Assembly: GCA_013115135.1 (NCBI GenBank)
Contig: JABANP010000536.1
Coordinates: 1 to 35,053, forward strand
Source: Perkinsus olseni
Taxonomy: Eukaryota; Perkinsozoa; Perkinsida; Perkinsidae
Reading direction: 5' to 3'
Length of the DNA: 35,053 nucleotides
In this document: positions 10,101 through 19,569 of the stretch, one piece after another
Layout: each line of letters begins with the position of its first letter
How positions within the stretch are numbered: the stretch's first letter is position 1
Program-made: the position numbers and the translations under genes
The notes under the pieces: generated by a model
Seen by the model: only the letters and a program-made list of their open reading frames with translations
What the model was told of the DNA's origin: nothing
Database searches by the model: none

Positions 10101-13100
10101 TCGTGGGCGATATATTAGGCGCATCCAAGCTTCACTTTAGCTCAAGTTGAGCTGTTCGACACAGGAGCAGCGACTGTACTGGTCAATGACATGGTCAGAG
10201 CCCCTTTCGGGTGTCGGTAACTATCTAAAAAGAACGGTATAAGGTCTTAGATGCTGCTTTACTCCCGGGATCCTGAGCACGTTCGCGGCGAGGATCTAGA
10301 AATTAGATCTCAGAGGTTATGCCATCATATGCATGTTCTTCGGTAGCCGATTCGGCTAAGCCGAAGTTCAGTCCGCGAGTGGTACTGTGAGCTAGAAAAG
10401 CTTGGGTTGCTGGATGACCTTCCCCAAGGGAAGAAATGACCAACATTGACATTCGAGCGAATCCGGCAGCGGAAACTTTTTAACAATACTTGGCCTAGTC
10501 GGCCCCAATGAGACGGCTCTATCCAGTAATACTACTGTTGTTCCAGCACAGCCGGCGGCCTCACTGTTCTAAGTGGCCCACTGGTGGAGAGATTGGTGAT
10601 GCATCTAACAGTGTCACCCTATCAGTCACCGATTATCAATGGTGGCCCACCAGTGGTGGGGCCTCTCTTTGCCTTATTTTCGATTGACTACGCTCTCACT
10701 GGCGCCGACATGGATTGTTAAATGCTATACCGAGTGGCGGGGATCCCACTAAACGAAGATGGCAGTTACGCATTATGTTCCGCGTCAGTGAATGTTCGCA
10801 TTATGTGAATCAGCTACGCGTGTCCGGCGGCAGTCAGCTACGAGGAGGCCCTGGTAGTATCAGTTCGGCGAGGACGGCATGTGTCGTAAGATGGCGAGGC
10901 TGTCTATCATCTCTTGCCGTTCATTTCGAAAGGGAGACTTGTACGAATACGTTGCCAGGCCGTGGATATCTTCACAGAAACTTCCGGTAGCTGCTTTCTG
11001 TACAAGGGTAGTAGAAGGTTTTGGTGGACCCGCCTGCTGTGTGATTTGATAAGATGACTCATCATCTATGAAGGTCCATGCTGGTCCGGAGGCTGGGCCT
11101 CCGGACTAGCGTAAGAGCCTCCGAGGCTCTTACGAGAAGATGAGCATGATCATTCTGCCCTTACCAGTGGGAAGGGTTCTCTTACAATTAGCAACTTTCA
11201 TGGCATATCTTGTGTTCTTCTACCCTCGGTGAGGTCGAGCCCTTAACTCGCCCGGGGGGTTTGGGGCGAGACGATGATTCGGAAGAGAGAAGCTATGATC
11301 TACTAAAAATGCTCTCGTGATCGGAAGTTACTCATCTGTTGTCAGTTGGGTCAGTGGCACTGACTTTGTGCATTCCCAGTAAAATTGTTTCATCTTTCTG
11401 CCTTAGCCGCCCGAGCGGAGTTGTTTCATATCCTAGTCTCCGTTGTTCTGTCAGTTCTCGATATTTACGGATTCGAGAGCCTGGAGAAGAACTCCTACGA
11501 ACAGTTGCTCATCAACCTCACCAACGAGAGGCTTCAGCAGTTCTTCGTCTACAAGGTTAGTGGGGACAATATTCGGGTTGTCTAGATTGGGTGCACGCAG
11601 GTTCTGGACAGAGAGCAGCAAGCCTATGAGGCAGAGGGGATCCAGTGGGAGTCGGTACCTTTACCAGATGCCACACCTACGGTCAAAGTCATACAGTAAG
11701 GAAGGGAGGTGTGGTACTATGTGAACCGTGAGCTTTGCCTTCCATTGTGGAGGTGATTACTTTTTAAATTCGATCGTCTTTTTCCTAGACGGGCTCCTCT
11801 GCCCGTTCTCGGCGTGCTGTACAGTAAGCGTTGGAAAGTTGTCAATGGTGAGCTTGCAGGAGTTCGTCTGTCAGTGTTGAGAGATACGAAGAATCTCATT
11901 CTGACATTCATGGATGTCTTCCCACTTTAGTGGCGCTTTGAGTATCTTGGACGATTGCTGTCTGAGAGCTTCCAGGGGAATGCCGGAGGATGATGATAAA
12001 TACGTTGGAGAGGTGAGTCGATGGTCCTCGATTCAAACCTGAGGGGAGATATTTTTCAAGACCGGTTTTTTCCATAGGTTCAGCAGCGGTTCTTCGATGG
12101 TAGTGCGGGATGCAAATTGAAGCCGCCGAAGCCTCAGAAAGCGCCACCGAATAGAGGCTTCCGGAAGGGTGCGAAAATTGAACGCACAAAGATCACAAGT
12201 GGCTTCATCATCAACCATTACGCTGGTGAGCTAAGCTGCGCATTTTGGCTCGGCAAAATGATGATTTCGTCTCTCTACTTTTTTTTTCCACAGGGGAAGT
12301 GACTTACACGGCGAGTGGCTGGATGGAGAAAAACAACGGTCGAATGGTACCGGAGATGGAGAGCCTCATATTGGGAAGCTCTAATGCATGGGCTAAGGAG
12401 CTTGGCGATAAGGAGGTGGGACTTCTCTCCGCACCGGGCTGCGTCACTCCGCTTCGCTTAGCGCTAGTGGGAAGGGCGTCTCATATAACTATCGATTCAT
12501 TATCGGTATGATATCTTTCGTCATAGAAGGATTGGAAATTCTTATAGAAATTGTGATTTTCAGAATTTGAGCCCTATTGCGTAGAAGCTTCATGCAAATA
12601 CATACGCGGAAGTTGATACTAATACATGGCGTGAGTCACGTTTATGATCATGATACTGGTATGGTATCTGGCCGCTATTTACGTATTAGAAACGTAGACT
12701 ATCATAGTGGTAGCTGTAATTACGATCTTTGTACTGTATTATAACTGATAACTCTGCAAGGAATTGTAGGGTTTAGATGGTAATACATGTTCAGTTTTCT
12801 TTCCTTCAGGGTTGCTCAATGCAATGTGAAAAGTTCAAGTCGGTGCGGAAGCACTTCACCGATGAGTTAGAGAAGATGTTGAAGATGCTGGACAAGACGG
12901 GCTTGCATTACATACGATGCTTCAATCCGAATAACCAACAATCTCCTGACCACTTTGATAGAGTGAGATACGACTCTCCCTCGAGAATTTCCCTAGCCGG
13001 AAGATCGTCGATGCAGTATGTAAGGCAAATGCGAATGTTTCGCAGATTTTGATAAGGGGAATTTTCACGAGAAAGTGGACAGAGGTGAAGTCTTTTTCCG

Positions 13101-16100
13101 CTGAAAATTTGGATGAAATACGAATGTACTATTATTCTTGTAATTTTTGCACACAGGAAATTAGATAGTGATTCGACCGTTTTTTTCTTTTCGGATATTT
13201 CTTCTTCCCTACTCAGCGTTATGTTCTATCTCAAGTAATACAATGCGGTACGGTGGAGTTGGTGAACATGATGCATCATGGTTACCCGAATCGACTGCCG
13301 ATTAAGGACCTTGTCACCCGTTACAAGCACATGATGCCCAAAAGATTTCATTCTATGGACGAGTAAGTGTCGAAATTTCCCTTCACTGCACGGAGCTCCG
13401 TCGGTTTTATTTTTGGCAATAAAATTTAATTTTGAAAGATTATGAGAAAACTCGAGACGAAGATGAGTGTTCCGATCCTGTGGCGAATCTTGTGAGCTTG
13501 GTTGAGGTCCGGTAGCTCTTCAATGCCGATTTTTTGGCCGTACAATATTTTTATCATTAGTAGTATGATTCTGTTATATATTCTAAATTTATTTTCTGGG
13601 TTTATAATATTGGCGATACGTCAGTATTTTTGGACGTGTAACAGTTTTTCTGAAGATTTTTTCAAGAAGAAACAAAAATTGAACTGGAACGAGTATTTTT
13701 CAGTCGCGCGTTCATCCTTGCTCTCCTCCACGGATTGGGGATGCCCGCCTCGGAGTTCTCTGTTGGGCTCACGAGGGTCTTCCTAAGGGCGAGGCAGTTG
13801 GAATTCTTGGAGAAGCTGAAGGGAAGTGGTGAAGCTCAAGTGGGTATCCTGATGTCGACTCTGGGAGATACAAAATAGGTTGAAGTGTGCATCCTGTAGG
13901 TTGATGAGGATATCATCAAGGAAGTTCTCGCGAGAGTTGCGAGGCAAAGATTCAAAAGCGCAGTGCATGCAGTCATCATCTGCCAGAGGCTACCTAAGAT
14001 TCTCAAGGCATCCAAGTGAGGGTTCTTCGTATCATTCGGTGTCCACTCTCCCTTCTCTCAGGCGCCTCCGCACGCTGGCGATTTTCGCTGATAAAATTTG
14101 GTTGGTCTACAGGATAAAGCGAGCTACGTCAAGGCTGCTGGCCGCTGCACGGAGGGTGAGGTTACGGGAAGAATCAATCTCTTTCTCTGTGCAGTGTCTG
14201 GGCCAAGAGAGCGCATTCTGGAATTTGGCCGGCTCGTGCTGTCACTTTTCGCAGCTGGGGAGTAAATAAATGCTATTGAAGTACAATCGTTTTTTGAATG
14301 GGATTTGGTCGTTGGAAAGTCTCTTCAGTGTCAGAGTTTTACAGCAAACCAAAAACTGTAGTTCGTCATAATTTTCCATAAATTTATTCGTATACGAATA
14401 TTTTCCAACTGAGTTTGTAGAGCAAGCCTTGGGTATCGATTGTGTGTTCGATAGGAAGCTCCCGTCAGGTGATTGATGAGCGGAACAAGGAGAACCAGCG
14501 TTTGGAGGAGCTGCGCATCCAAGCTGCTTTGAAAATGCAAGAAGACGAGGAGGCGAAGGAAGCTGCCAAGAGGCGTGAGGAAGAGAGGTTAAAGAAAGTG
14601 GAAGAGGAGAGTCGGAGGAAATTGGAAGAGTTGAGGAAGAAAGATGAGGAGAATCGGCTGCGGTCGGAGAAGCGGAAGCATGAGGGCGGTGATGGCAGCT
14701 CAGTCAAGGACGGCCGATTCGTATCCCCCTCACCAGTGCTGCCTTCTAGGAAGCTCCAATTTGACGCGCGAACAGCTGAGGTGCGAGGTGAATCTTGCAA
14801 TCTTGCGTTTCCTCAACGTTTGGTGGTGGATGTTGACTTTGTTGTTCGTCAGGGCCCGATATCGAGTCCGTGTGATCTGTCCTTCAAAAGTCCGGCGAAT
14901 GGAGGGTCGGTGGAGAGGCAGTCGATCTACCATTCTGTAATTAATCAATCTCCGGGGAATACGCCGGATTGGATGAACGTGGAGAAGCATGAGAGGCGGC
15001 ATATTGGTAATAAACACCCACCGTGGGGCTCGAACCCACGACCACAAGGTTAAGAGCCTTGCGCTCTACCGACTGAGCTAGACGGGCTTAATATGGAGGG
15101 AAGTTGATGGGTATTTTCAACTCTCTCAGGCAGCGCGCTCGACGCCTCCCTCTGTGATGACCTCTATGCGGACGGGAGCCAGCAGGTGTGGCAATTCGAA
15201 GATCTCTCCCAAATCCTCCCTCAGAGAATATCCTTCCGTTCAGCCGCCCTTCTGCCCCGTCCCTCGAGTCTTTCTCACCATCAACAACTTCGTTGAAGGG
15301 AAGCACATGAGCGACAAGAAGTGGGGCGTGGCCGGCTCGAGCGTGGTAGGAGTCGTGGCCGGCTAGTTGGGCTCTGACTGAGGGTCAGGTCCGCTCCAAT
15401 GGAGTTGTTGAGACGGCCCTGTTCTTCGATGCGGAGAGGAGAAGGTTGGTGGCGGCGGATGTAGGCCTGGAGGGCGTAGAGAATCTTAGCTTGAAGCTTG
15501 CTGAATATGGTTAGGGTTGAATCCTTTGCAAGGACGAAACCGCGAGTTAGCGTGATTGTTATCTCTGTCAAAGGCGAGACCGTTTTCGTTAGCCGACCTC
15601 TCGCTCCTCAGCTGCCTCTTTGCGGTACCGGTTCGAGACGGGAGGTGCCCTTGGTGGCCTCACACGCATACGTGGTCGACCCGATACGGAGCACAGTCGT
15701 GGAGGAAGGTAGGTGGAGAAATGCCGGGGGGTCGGATCGAACCGGGGACCTATAGGTGAGACGGCAGAGGATCCTGTTGAAGCGATCTGTCAACACCCTA
15801 ACAAGTTAGACATTTTTGCAACTACAAACGGGAAGGATGTGGTAAGGATTCTAAATCTTGCTATCTTGCATTTCCTCAACGCATCTTCTAAGGTTGTGTG
15901 GTGCTGGCATGGGGATCAGCCAGGAGGGTGGACTAACACCCCTCCCGAGACTAACAGTATCCTCGAGGCTAAGTGTGTGATATCCGACATGCTCGGCAGA
16001 GCTCCTGCGTGTATAAGGTGAGAGTATCTTCCGCTCATGCTTGCACTTGGTAGGTTAACCTGTCAGCCGCATATCTTCTAGGTTGATGACTTTCCTCCCC

Positions 16101-16580
16101 CACGGTAATAGAGTCCTTCTGGTAACTGTTGTTGAAGTCAGAGACGTAAGTAGCCGCCTCTCGTCATGATGATGATGCGTATCCGTTTTCAGAGTATCGG
16201 CCAGGGTGGAGCACTTCGACACATCCTCAGACTGGACGAGGTAGTATCTATCGCCTCTGGCTTGGAGCTCTCGACTGTTGCGGCTTCTCGGAGACGGGTG
16301 GTTGTCGGATCTTTTGGATACGCCCTTTGCTCTGGTGATGACGGTGGATAGGAATTTATGGGTTGTAATTCTCGACTACATCATTGTGAATACTCCTGTA
16401 TTATTTTAAATAATTTCTAAAATAAATAAAATAAAAAATAATTTATTTTTCCGCCCGGAAAATTCGCGGAAATTTGTTGAAATTCTATTTTTTGTGGACT
16501 CTATTCGGTACTTCCCTACAGGTTCTCCCTCAACGCAGCGCTCAGTCCGGCAATCACTACAGAACTCGGAGGCACCATGA
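7124..16580 (+). CDS. Myosin heavy chain with IQ-like neck, coiled coil and WD40-like tail (class XXII/MyoF-like), 34 exons
   Basis: Exons: 7124-7603, 7652-7783, 7841-7894, 8052-8122, 8171-8284, 8327-8406, 8450-8539, 8719-8761, 8805-8896, 9204-9278, 9356-9431, 9482-9545, 9648-9783, 11437-11555, 11601-11695, 11931-12012, 12078-12225, 12294-12415, 12810-12962, 13217-13362, 13704-13839, 13900-14015, 14062-14155, 14469-14780, 14853-15006, 15130-15185, 15244-15345, 15389-15509, 15574-15708, 15756-15841, 15893-16017, 16082-16145, 16193-16343, 16522-16580. Total 4083 nt, exactly 1361 codons. P-loop GESGAGKT at about 173-180, switch I NNNSSR at 241-246, switch II DIYGFE at 511-516, then [18 protein letters not shown] (about 723) and the relay/converter [19 protein letters not shown] basic IQ-like neck follows (837-906), then a charged coiled coil (907-975), and a beta-propeller-like tail (about 1062-1360; e.g. 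[20 protein letters not shown]). In Toxoplasma the similarly built MyoF moves organelles and vesicles along actin; that role here is inferred. Loop 1 region (about 375-410) is an unusually acidic insert. Confidence 0.9.
9608..9632 (-). repeat. tRNA-like element F at the 3' end of intron 9546-9647
   Basis: It reads ATGCCGAGGATTGAACCCGG then GACCT, the complement of GGTCCCGGGTTCAATCC with the GGCAT end. It stops 15 nt before the acceptor CAG of a secure myosin exon junction (TPEQ|VTQS). Confidence 0.75.
10028..10052. repeat. 25-bp palindrome, 12-nt arms, 1-nt centre
   Basis: ATGTATGACACC, T, GGTGTCATACAT: perfect inverted repeat in the long myosin intron. Confidence 0.95.
10803..10839. repeat. 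37-bp exact dispersed repeat, copy 1
   Basis: From ATGTGAATCAGC to GGCAGTCAGCT, identical to 23710-23746 in the accessory region. This marks the intron as carrying mobile or repeated DNA. Confidence 0.9.
11084..11134. repeat. Two adjacent perfect hairpins
   Basis: GTCCGGAGGC / GCCTCCGGAC (10-nt arms, 3-nt loop, 11084-11106), followed after 3 nt by CGTAAGAGCCTC / GAGGCTCTTACG (12-nt arms, 1-nt centre, 11110-11134). Confidence 0.95.
12023..12046 (+). repeat. tRNA-like element G in intron 12013-12077
   Basis: It reads GGTCCTCGATTCAAACCTGA then GGGG, a T-arm with paired ends, 10 nt after the donor of a 65-nt intron between motor-domain exons (KYVGE|VQQRFF). Confidence 0.6.
14781..14852 (+). repeat. 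Intron-family 2 copy (myosin)
   Basis: This 72-nt intron holds AATCTTGCAATCTTGCG then TTTCCTCAACG, shared with introns 1075-1130 and 15842-15892. It is stop-free and a multiple of three, so the reading frame passes through it unbroken; shared sequence and phase argue it is intronic. Confidence 0.65.
15015..15087 (-). tRNA. tRNA-Lys (CUU anticodon), antisense inside a myosin intron
   Basis: The 73-nt minus-strand sequence folds as a full cloverleaf: acceptor GCCCGTC / GGTGGGT with G-U pairs, D-arm AGCTCAGTCGGTAGAGC, anticodon stem CAAGG / CCTTG around loop CTCTTAA, T-arm GTGGG TTCGAGC CCCAC. A-box and B-box match consensus. CCA is not encoded, as is normal in eukaryotes. It fills most of the 123-nt intron 15007-15129. 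The downstream (low-coordinate) side has only TTT, not a run of four or more, so pol III termination looks weak; transcription is unproven. Confidence 0.9.
15721..15751 (-). repeat. tRNA-like element H, filling intron 15709-15755
   Basis: Reads ATGCCGGGGGGTCGGATCGA then ACCGGGGACCT, complement of GGTCCCCGGTTCGATCC ending in GGCAT. The intron is 47 nt, so only 12 nt of donor side and 4 nt of acceptor side are not element. Exons on both sides are in phase (VEE|G). Confidence 0.8.
15842..15892 (+). repeat. Intron-family 2 copy (myosin tail)
   Basis: 51-nt intron with AATCTTGCTATCTTGC then ATTTCCTCAACG. It differs by only a few bases from the copies at 1075-1130 and 14781-14852, while the surrounding exons are unrelated. 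Confidence 0.8.
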
Positions 16581-16822
16581 CTCCGTCGAACTCGAAACCC
16601 CGGCTATACGAGTGGCGATGGCAGCCACAGTAGGCATGGAGGACTTCGTTATGGAAGCTACCTCCGGTAGGCTGGAGTGAGGGAAAATCGATTTATCCTG
16701 GCCGCGAGCTTCTCTCGAGACTAGGGGGGGATCTATCCAATTTCGTTCTCGCAAAGAGGAGAGGGGGGAATTTCGAAAATAGGAAATTTCGAGAGGAAAA
16801 AAAGAGAAGACGGAAATTTATT

Positions 16823-17892
16823 ATGCAGCCGTCCTGGTCAGGTCAAGATGCTGAGGAGGGGGCCGGCATAGATGTGAGAGAGGTGAGTGACGGTCATCGC
16901 CGAAGAGGGAGTTTGACAGCGCCGAATTTTATCAGAGTCTAGTGAACCCCTTCCGAGTGTTGGCAGCGGGTCTGTCTGGTCGGACGGTGCTGGTGGGCGG
17001 GCGCAACGTCCTGCAGCTGTTCGAAGTGATAGAGCAGCCCGTGACTGGTGATGGTGGGGAGAATAAGAAGGGAGGCACGCAGGAGGAAAGGAAGATGAGG
17101 TAAAAGGTAAGAGGTGTCAGAAAGTGTGGTAGACGGTTTCTCAGATTGATCGCTGATTGTGTAAATGACTTTGATGACTTCGAGGATATCGACATCACAG
17201 ATTGCCTACCGATTCTGCCAGAGCAACGTGCACGACCGTCGAGAGCATCCCAAGAAGGTGAAGGTTGACCTTGTCTTTTGCAAGCGTCAAAGATACGCAT
17301 GACTGCGCTCTTCCGGAAATTCTTCTGACTGGGTTGAATATTTGCAGGCGATAGAAAATTTCTACGTTTTCTCTCCTGATGCTCTCGCATTTCTAATAGA
17401 AATGCGTCAGGAGAGAAAACGTTCGAATGGCAGAAATGCTGGACGGAAATTCCGAAAATGGGCCACGACGGAGTTGGAAGCAGCAGCATGATTCTATCGG
17501 ACCGGCGGCATCAAAGAGGCCCAAGTCGCTACCATAAAGAGATCGTTCAAAGCTCATTCGAATCCCCTTCATTTGGGGGAGGAGTGGTACTTCAATTGAT
17601 CCGCAGGATTTGCCATACCATGCGCAGCGGCGTTCGGTGTCAGGTTTGGTGATGGTGGATCGCTACTTGGTGAGCTCCTCCTCCGGCCAAGTGGTATCGT
17701 TGGTGGTATCTTCACAACGTCATCGTGGCAGCTCGAAGTCGGAGGTTGGGGTATCTTCTGGTTGCCATGGTATTCCTCAGGTCTAGCGGAGCGAAGGAGA
17801 CCCTAATTCTTGACGTGTCTAGGAGCAGTATTGTCGTCACTGCTACTGAAGCCGCTACCCCGCATGTGAGGAAACTGGGAGAGTATCTTTGA
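16823..17892 (+). CDS. WD-repeat-like protein, exon structure partly unresolved
   Basis: Secure exons: 16823-16882 (ATG), 16936-17099, and at the end about 17600-17669 plus 17732-17892 (TGA). Exon 2 carries NPFRVLAAGLSGRTVLVGG then RNVLQLFEVI, a beta-propeller strand pattern that recalls the start of WDR24/SEACAT proteins (low-confidence resemblance), followed by an acidic/lysine loop. The end contains FGDGGSLLARSRRLGYLL and ETLILDVSRSSIVVTA. Between 17145 and 17600 several splice choices give good-looking but competing frames; one of them is interrupted twice by TGA. It begins 242 nt after the myosin stop on the same strand. Confidence 0.5.
17364..17422. repeat. Nested perfect hairpin
   Basis: Outer arms of 16 nt (17364-17379 with 17407-17422), inner arms CGCATTTCTA / TAGAAATGCG with a 1-nt centre at 17396; only a 6-nt bulge (17380-17385) breaks the stem. 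It lies in the unresolved middle of the WD-repeat-like gene, in exon or intron depending on the model. Confidence 0.95.
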
Positions 17893-18321
17893 AGCATGCG
17901 TGCTCTGGACAGGTGAGGTCCATAGTATGTCCGTGGAGGGAAACACAGAGGATGATACCGGTTGGAGGGCGGCCGTCTAAGAGGTAGTCACCCCGCGGCC
18001 ATTGGACTAGAAGGGTTCATCAGAGCGACCGGGCCGGGGCTACACCCGCCTCGTGAGCGGGGAGGGGACAACGAGGCTATGAAGGCAGCCCGGCGGAGGA
18101 CCGACCGGCAGGCTGCCGCTTTCTACATGCTGTGTAGTGCACTCGGGGGGATCTTGTGATCGGTTGACATTAGCGAGCAGTAAGATCGTAAGAATGATGC
18201 GGAATCGTTCCTGTTTGAGATTTTTTGTGTGAGGATCTAAGACGAGGCTCGTGATGATCTTGAACATCACTGATGCTTATGTTCGACAAACAGAGTTTAC
18301 GAGAAACTACTTCGAACGATG

Positions 18322-18410
18322 GCCGTGTGCAGTTGCAACGGCCCTTCGGCGGAGTTTCTTTGCCGCGTGCAATTGCAACGGCCCTTCGGCGAAGTTTCTT
18401 CGCCGCGTTC
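18322..18410. repeat. 40-bp tandem repeat, 2.2 units
   Basis: Units at 18322 and 18362 share GCAACGGCCCTTCGGCG and end GTTTCTTY; five or so differences. Each unit contains a GGCC-centred hairpin. Confidence 0.9.
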
Positions 18411-19569
18411 CATAGTCTCGGGGGTATTCTTCCGTAGAAGATGATGTTAATGAGTTAATCGATTTAATCGTTCTGAATCACTGGTCGGCTCATAGTCGGC
18501 TCATCCCTCACTTCATCCTGATTTCACCCGAGTCATCATGGAGTTGTTGTCAGGTAACGCTGGTGTGGTACGGCAGTATAACGAACCCTCTCAGGAGAGA
18601 AAGTGGACCTTGAGTGGCGAGGAGTGAGTTCCACCAGCGACAGGGGAGCCCTCGGTCGGGACCCCGGAGGTGTGGTCACTTGGTGGCTTTGGCAGGTGGA
18701 TATTCGGACCGTCCTCGAGCAGCAATGCCAGACTGGAGAGTTGCGAGTTCGAGTGCGCGGAGTTTAGTAGAGTCGATCGTCTGAGGATGGTACTGGTGGA
18801 TACGGCGACGAAGAATCTTCTCGTGAGTTGCGCTGCGAGCCATCAGTGGAGAACTCGAGTCAGAAAATAGTCGATAGGCGTTGATCGATATGTTCTAGGC
18901 CCGGGATCGGGAAGGCATTTCCTGCGCGGACTGTCCTGAGACTTTCAGGTATCGACCTTGGATGCTGATGCTCCCCCGCATGTAGTGCACTTGCCTCGCT
19001 GAGTAGCTGCTGCCACTACGGCCAATTAACGTATGCGGATATGCACAGAACCTTTCCTATGAGGGTCGAGTTGTGATGGGTCGTGTCAGTCGGGAGGAGA
19101 GGACTGCTGGAGTCCACTGTCTCATACAGCACCATCGCGCCCTTGTCGTTTGAAGGCCGGCCAGCGGTGTGTGTCTCTGATGCAGATTACGTATGGTTCA
19201 CTCGAAAAGCCTTGAAATACGATACGTCAGGTATGTACGGCCGAAGGTACCGCGGCATTTACATAGTTCACATCGGAGAATAATCCCAGGAGCCGTTGGG
19301 TCTCTCTGTGCCCAGCTCTCGAGTGGCTAGAACGCAATCAGCTCGTCGAGTGGAAATATACGTCAACACACCTATGCCGTGAGCATCCGATCTAGCTAAG
19401 ACACGGTCACTATGAATCCGCTTTGATGTACTACGCTCTGACTAAACAACGAGCTACCTACGGCTGTACGGCCGGTGTACAGTTTGTCTACGGCTTCCTA
19501 CGGCTTCAGTGATCGCAAAAGAAACTAGAGTTCATGAAAATGGAAAACCATTACTGAAAGTTCCAGCCT

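Larger units (their letters stand above)
9784..11436. other. 1.65-kb myosin intron full of palindromes, probably an insertion
   Basis: By far the longest intron of the gene (others mostly 42-70 nt, largest otherwise 394). It contains the palindrome 10028-10052, two adjacent hairpins at 11084-11106 and 11110-11134, and a 37-bp sequence repeated exactly at 23710-23746. No myosin exon is missing here: the switch II region continues directly at 11437. The donor (9784) and acceptor (11437) are chosen by phase; a second in-phase acceptor at 11407 exists. Confidence 0.6.

Noticed and set aside
11782..11860. Possible extra myosin exon ([15 protein letters not shown])
   Set aside because: Its phases do not join the flanking exons; direct joining of 11695 to 11931 gives [10 protein letters not shown] in the expected place.
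12239..12252. CATTTTGGCTCG resembling the 3' half of the dinoflagellate/perkinsid spliced leader
   Set aside because: Only a partial match, no SL donor GT after CTCAAG and no Sm site; it lies in a myosin intron, so chance is more likely.
14465..14800. Minus-strand ORF rich in Ser/Phe
   Set aside because: It is the antisense of the Glu/Lys-rich coiled-coil exon of the myosin; open only because of that composition.
16932..17489. 185-residue minus-strand ORF
   Set aside because: Antisense of the WD-repeat-like gene; proline/serine-rich without motifs.
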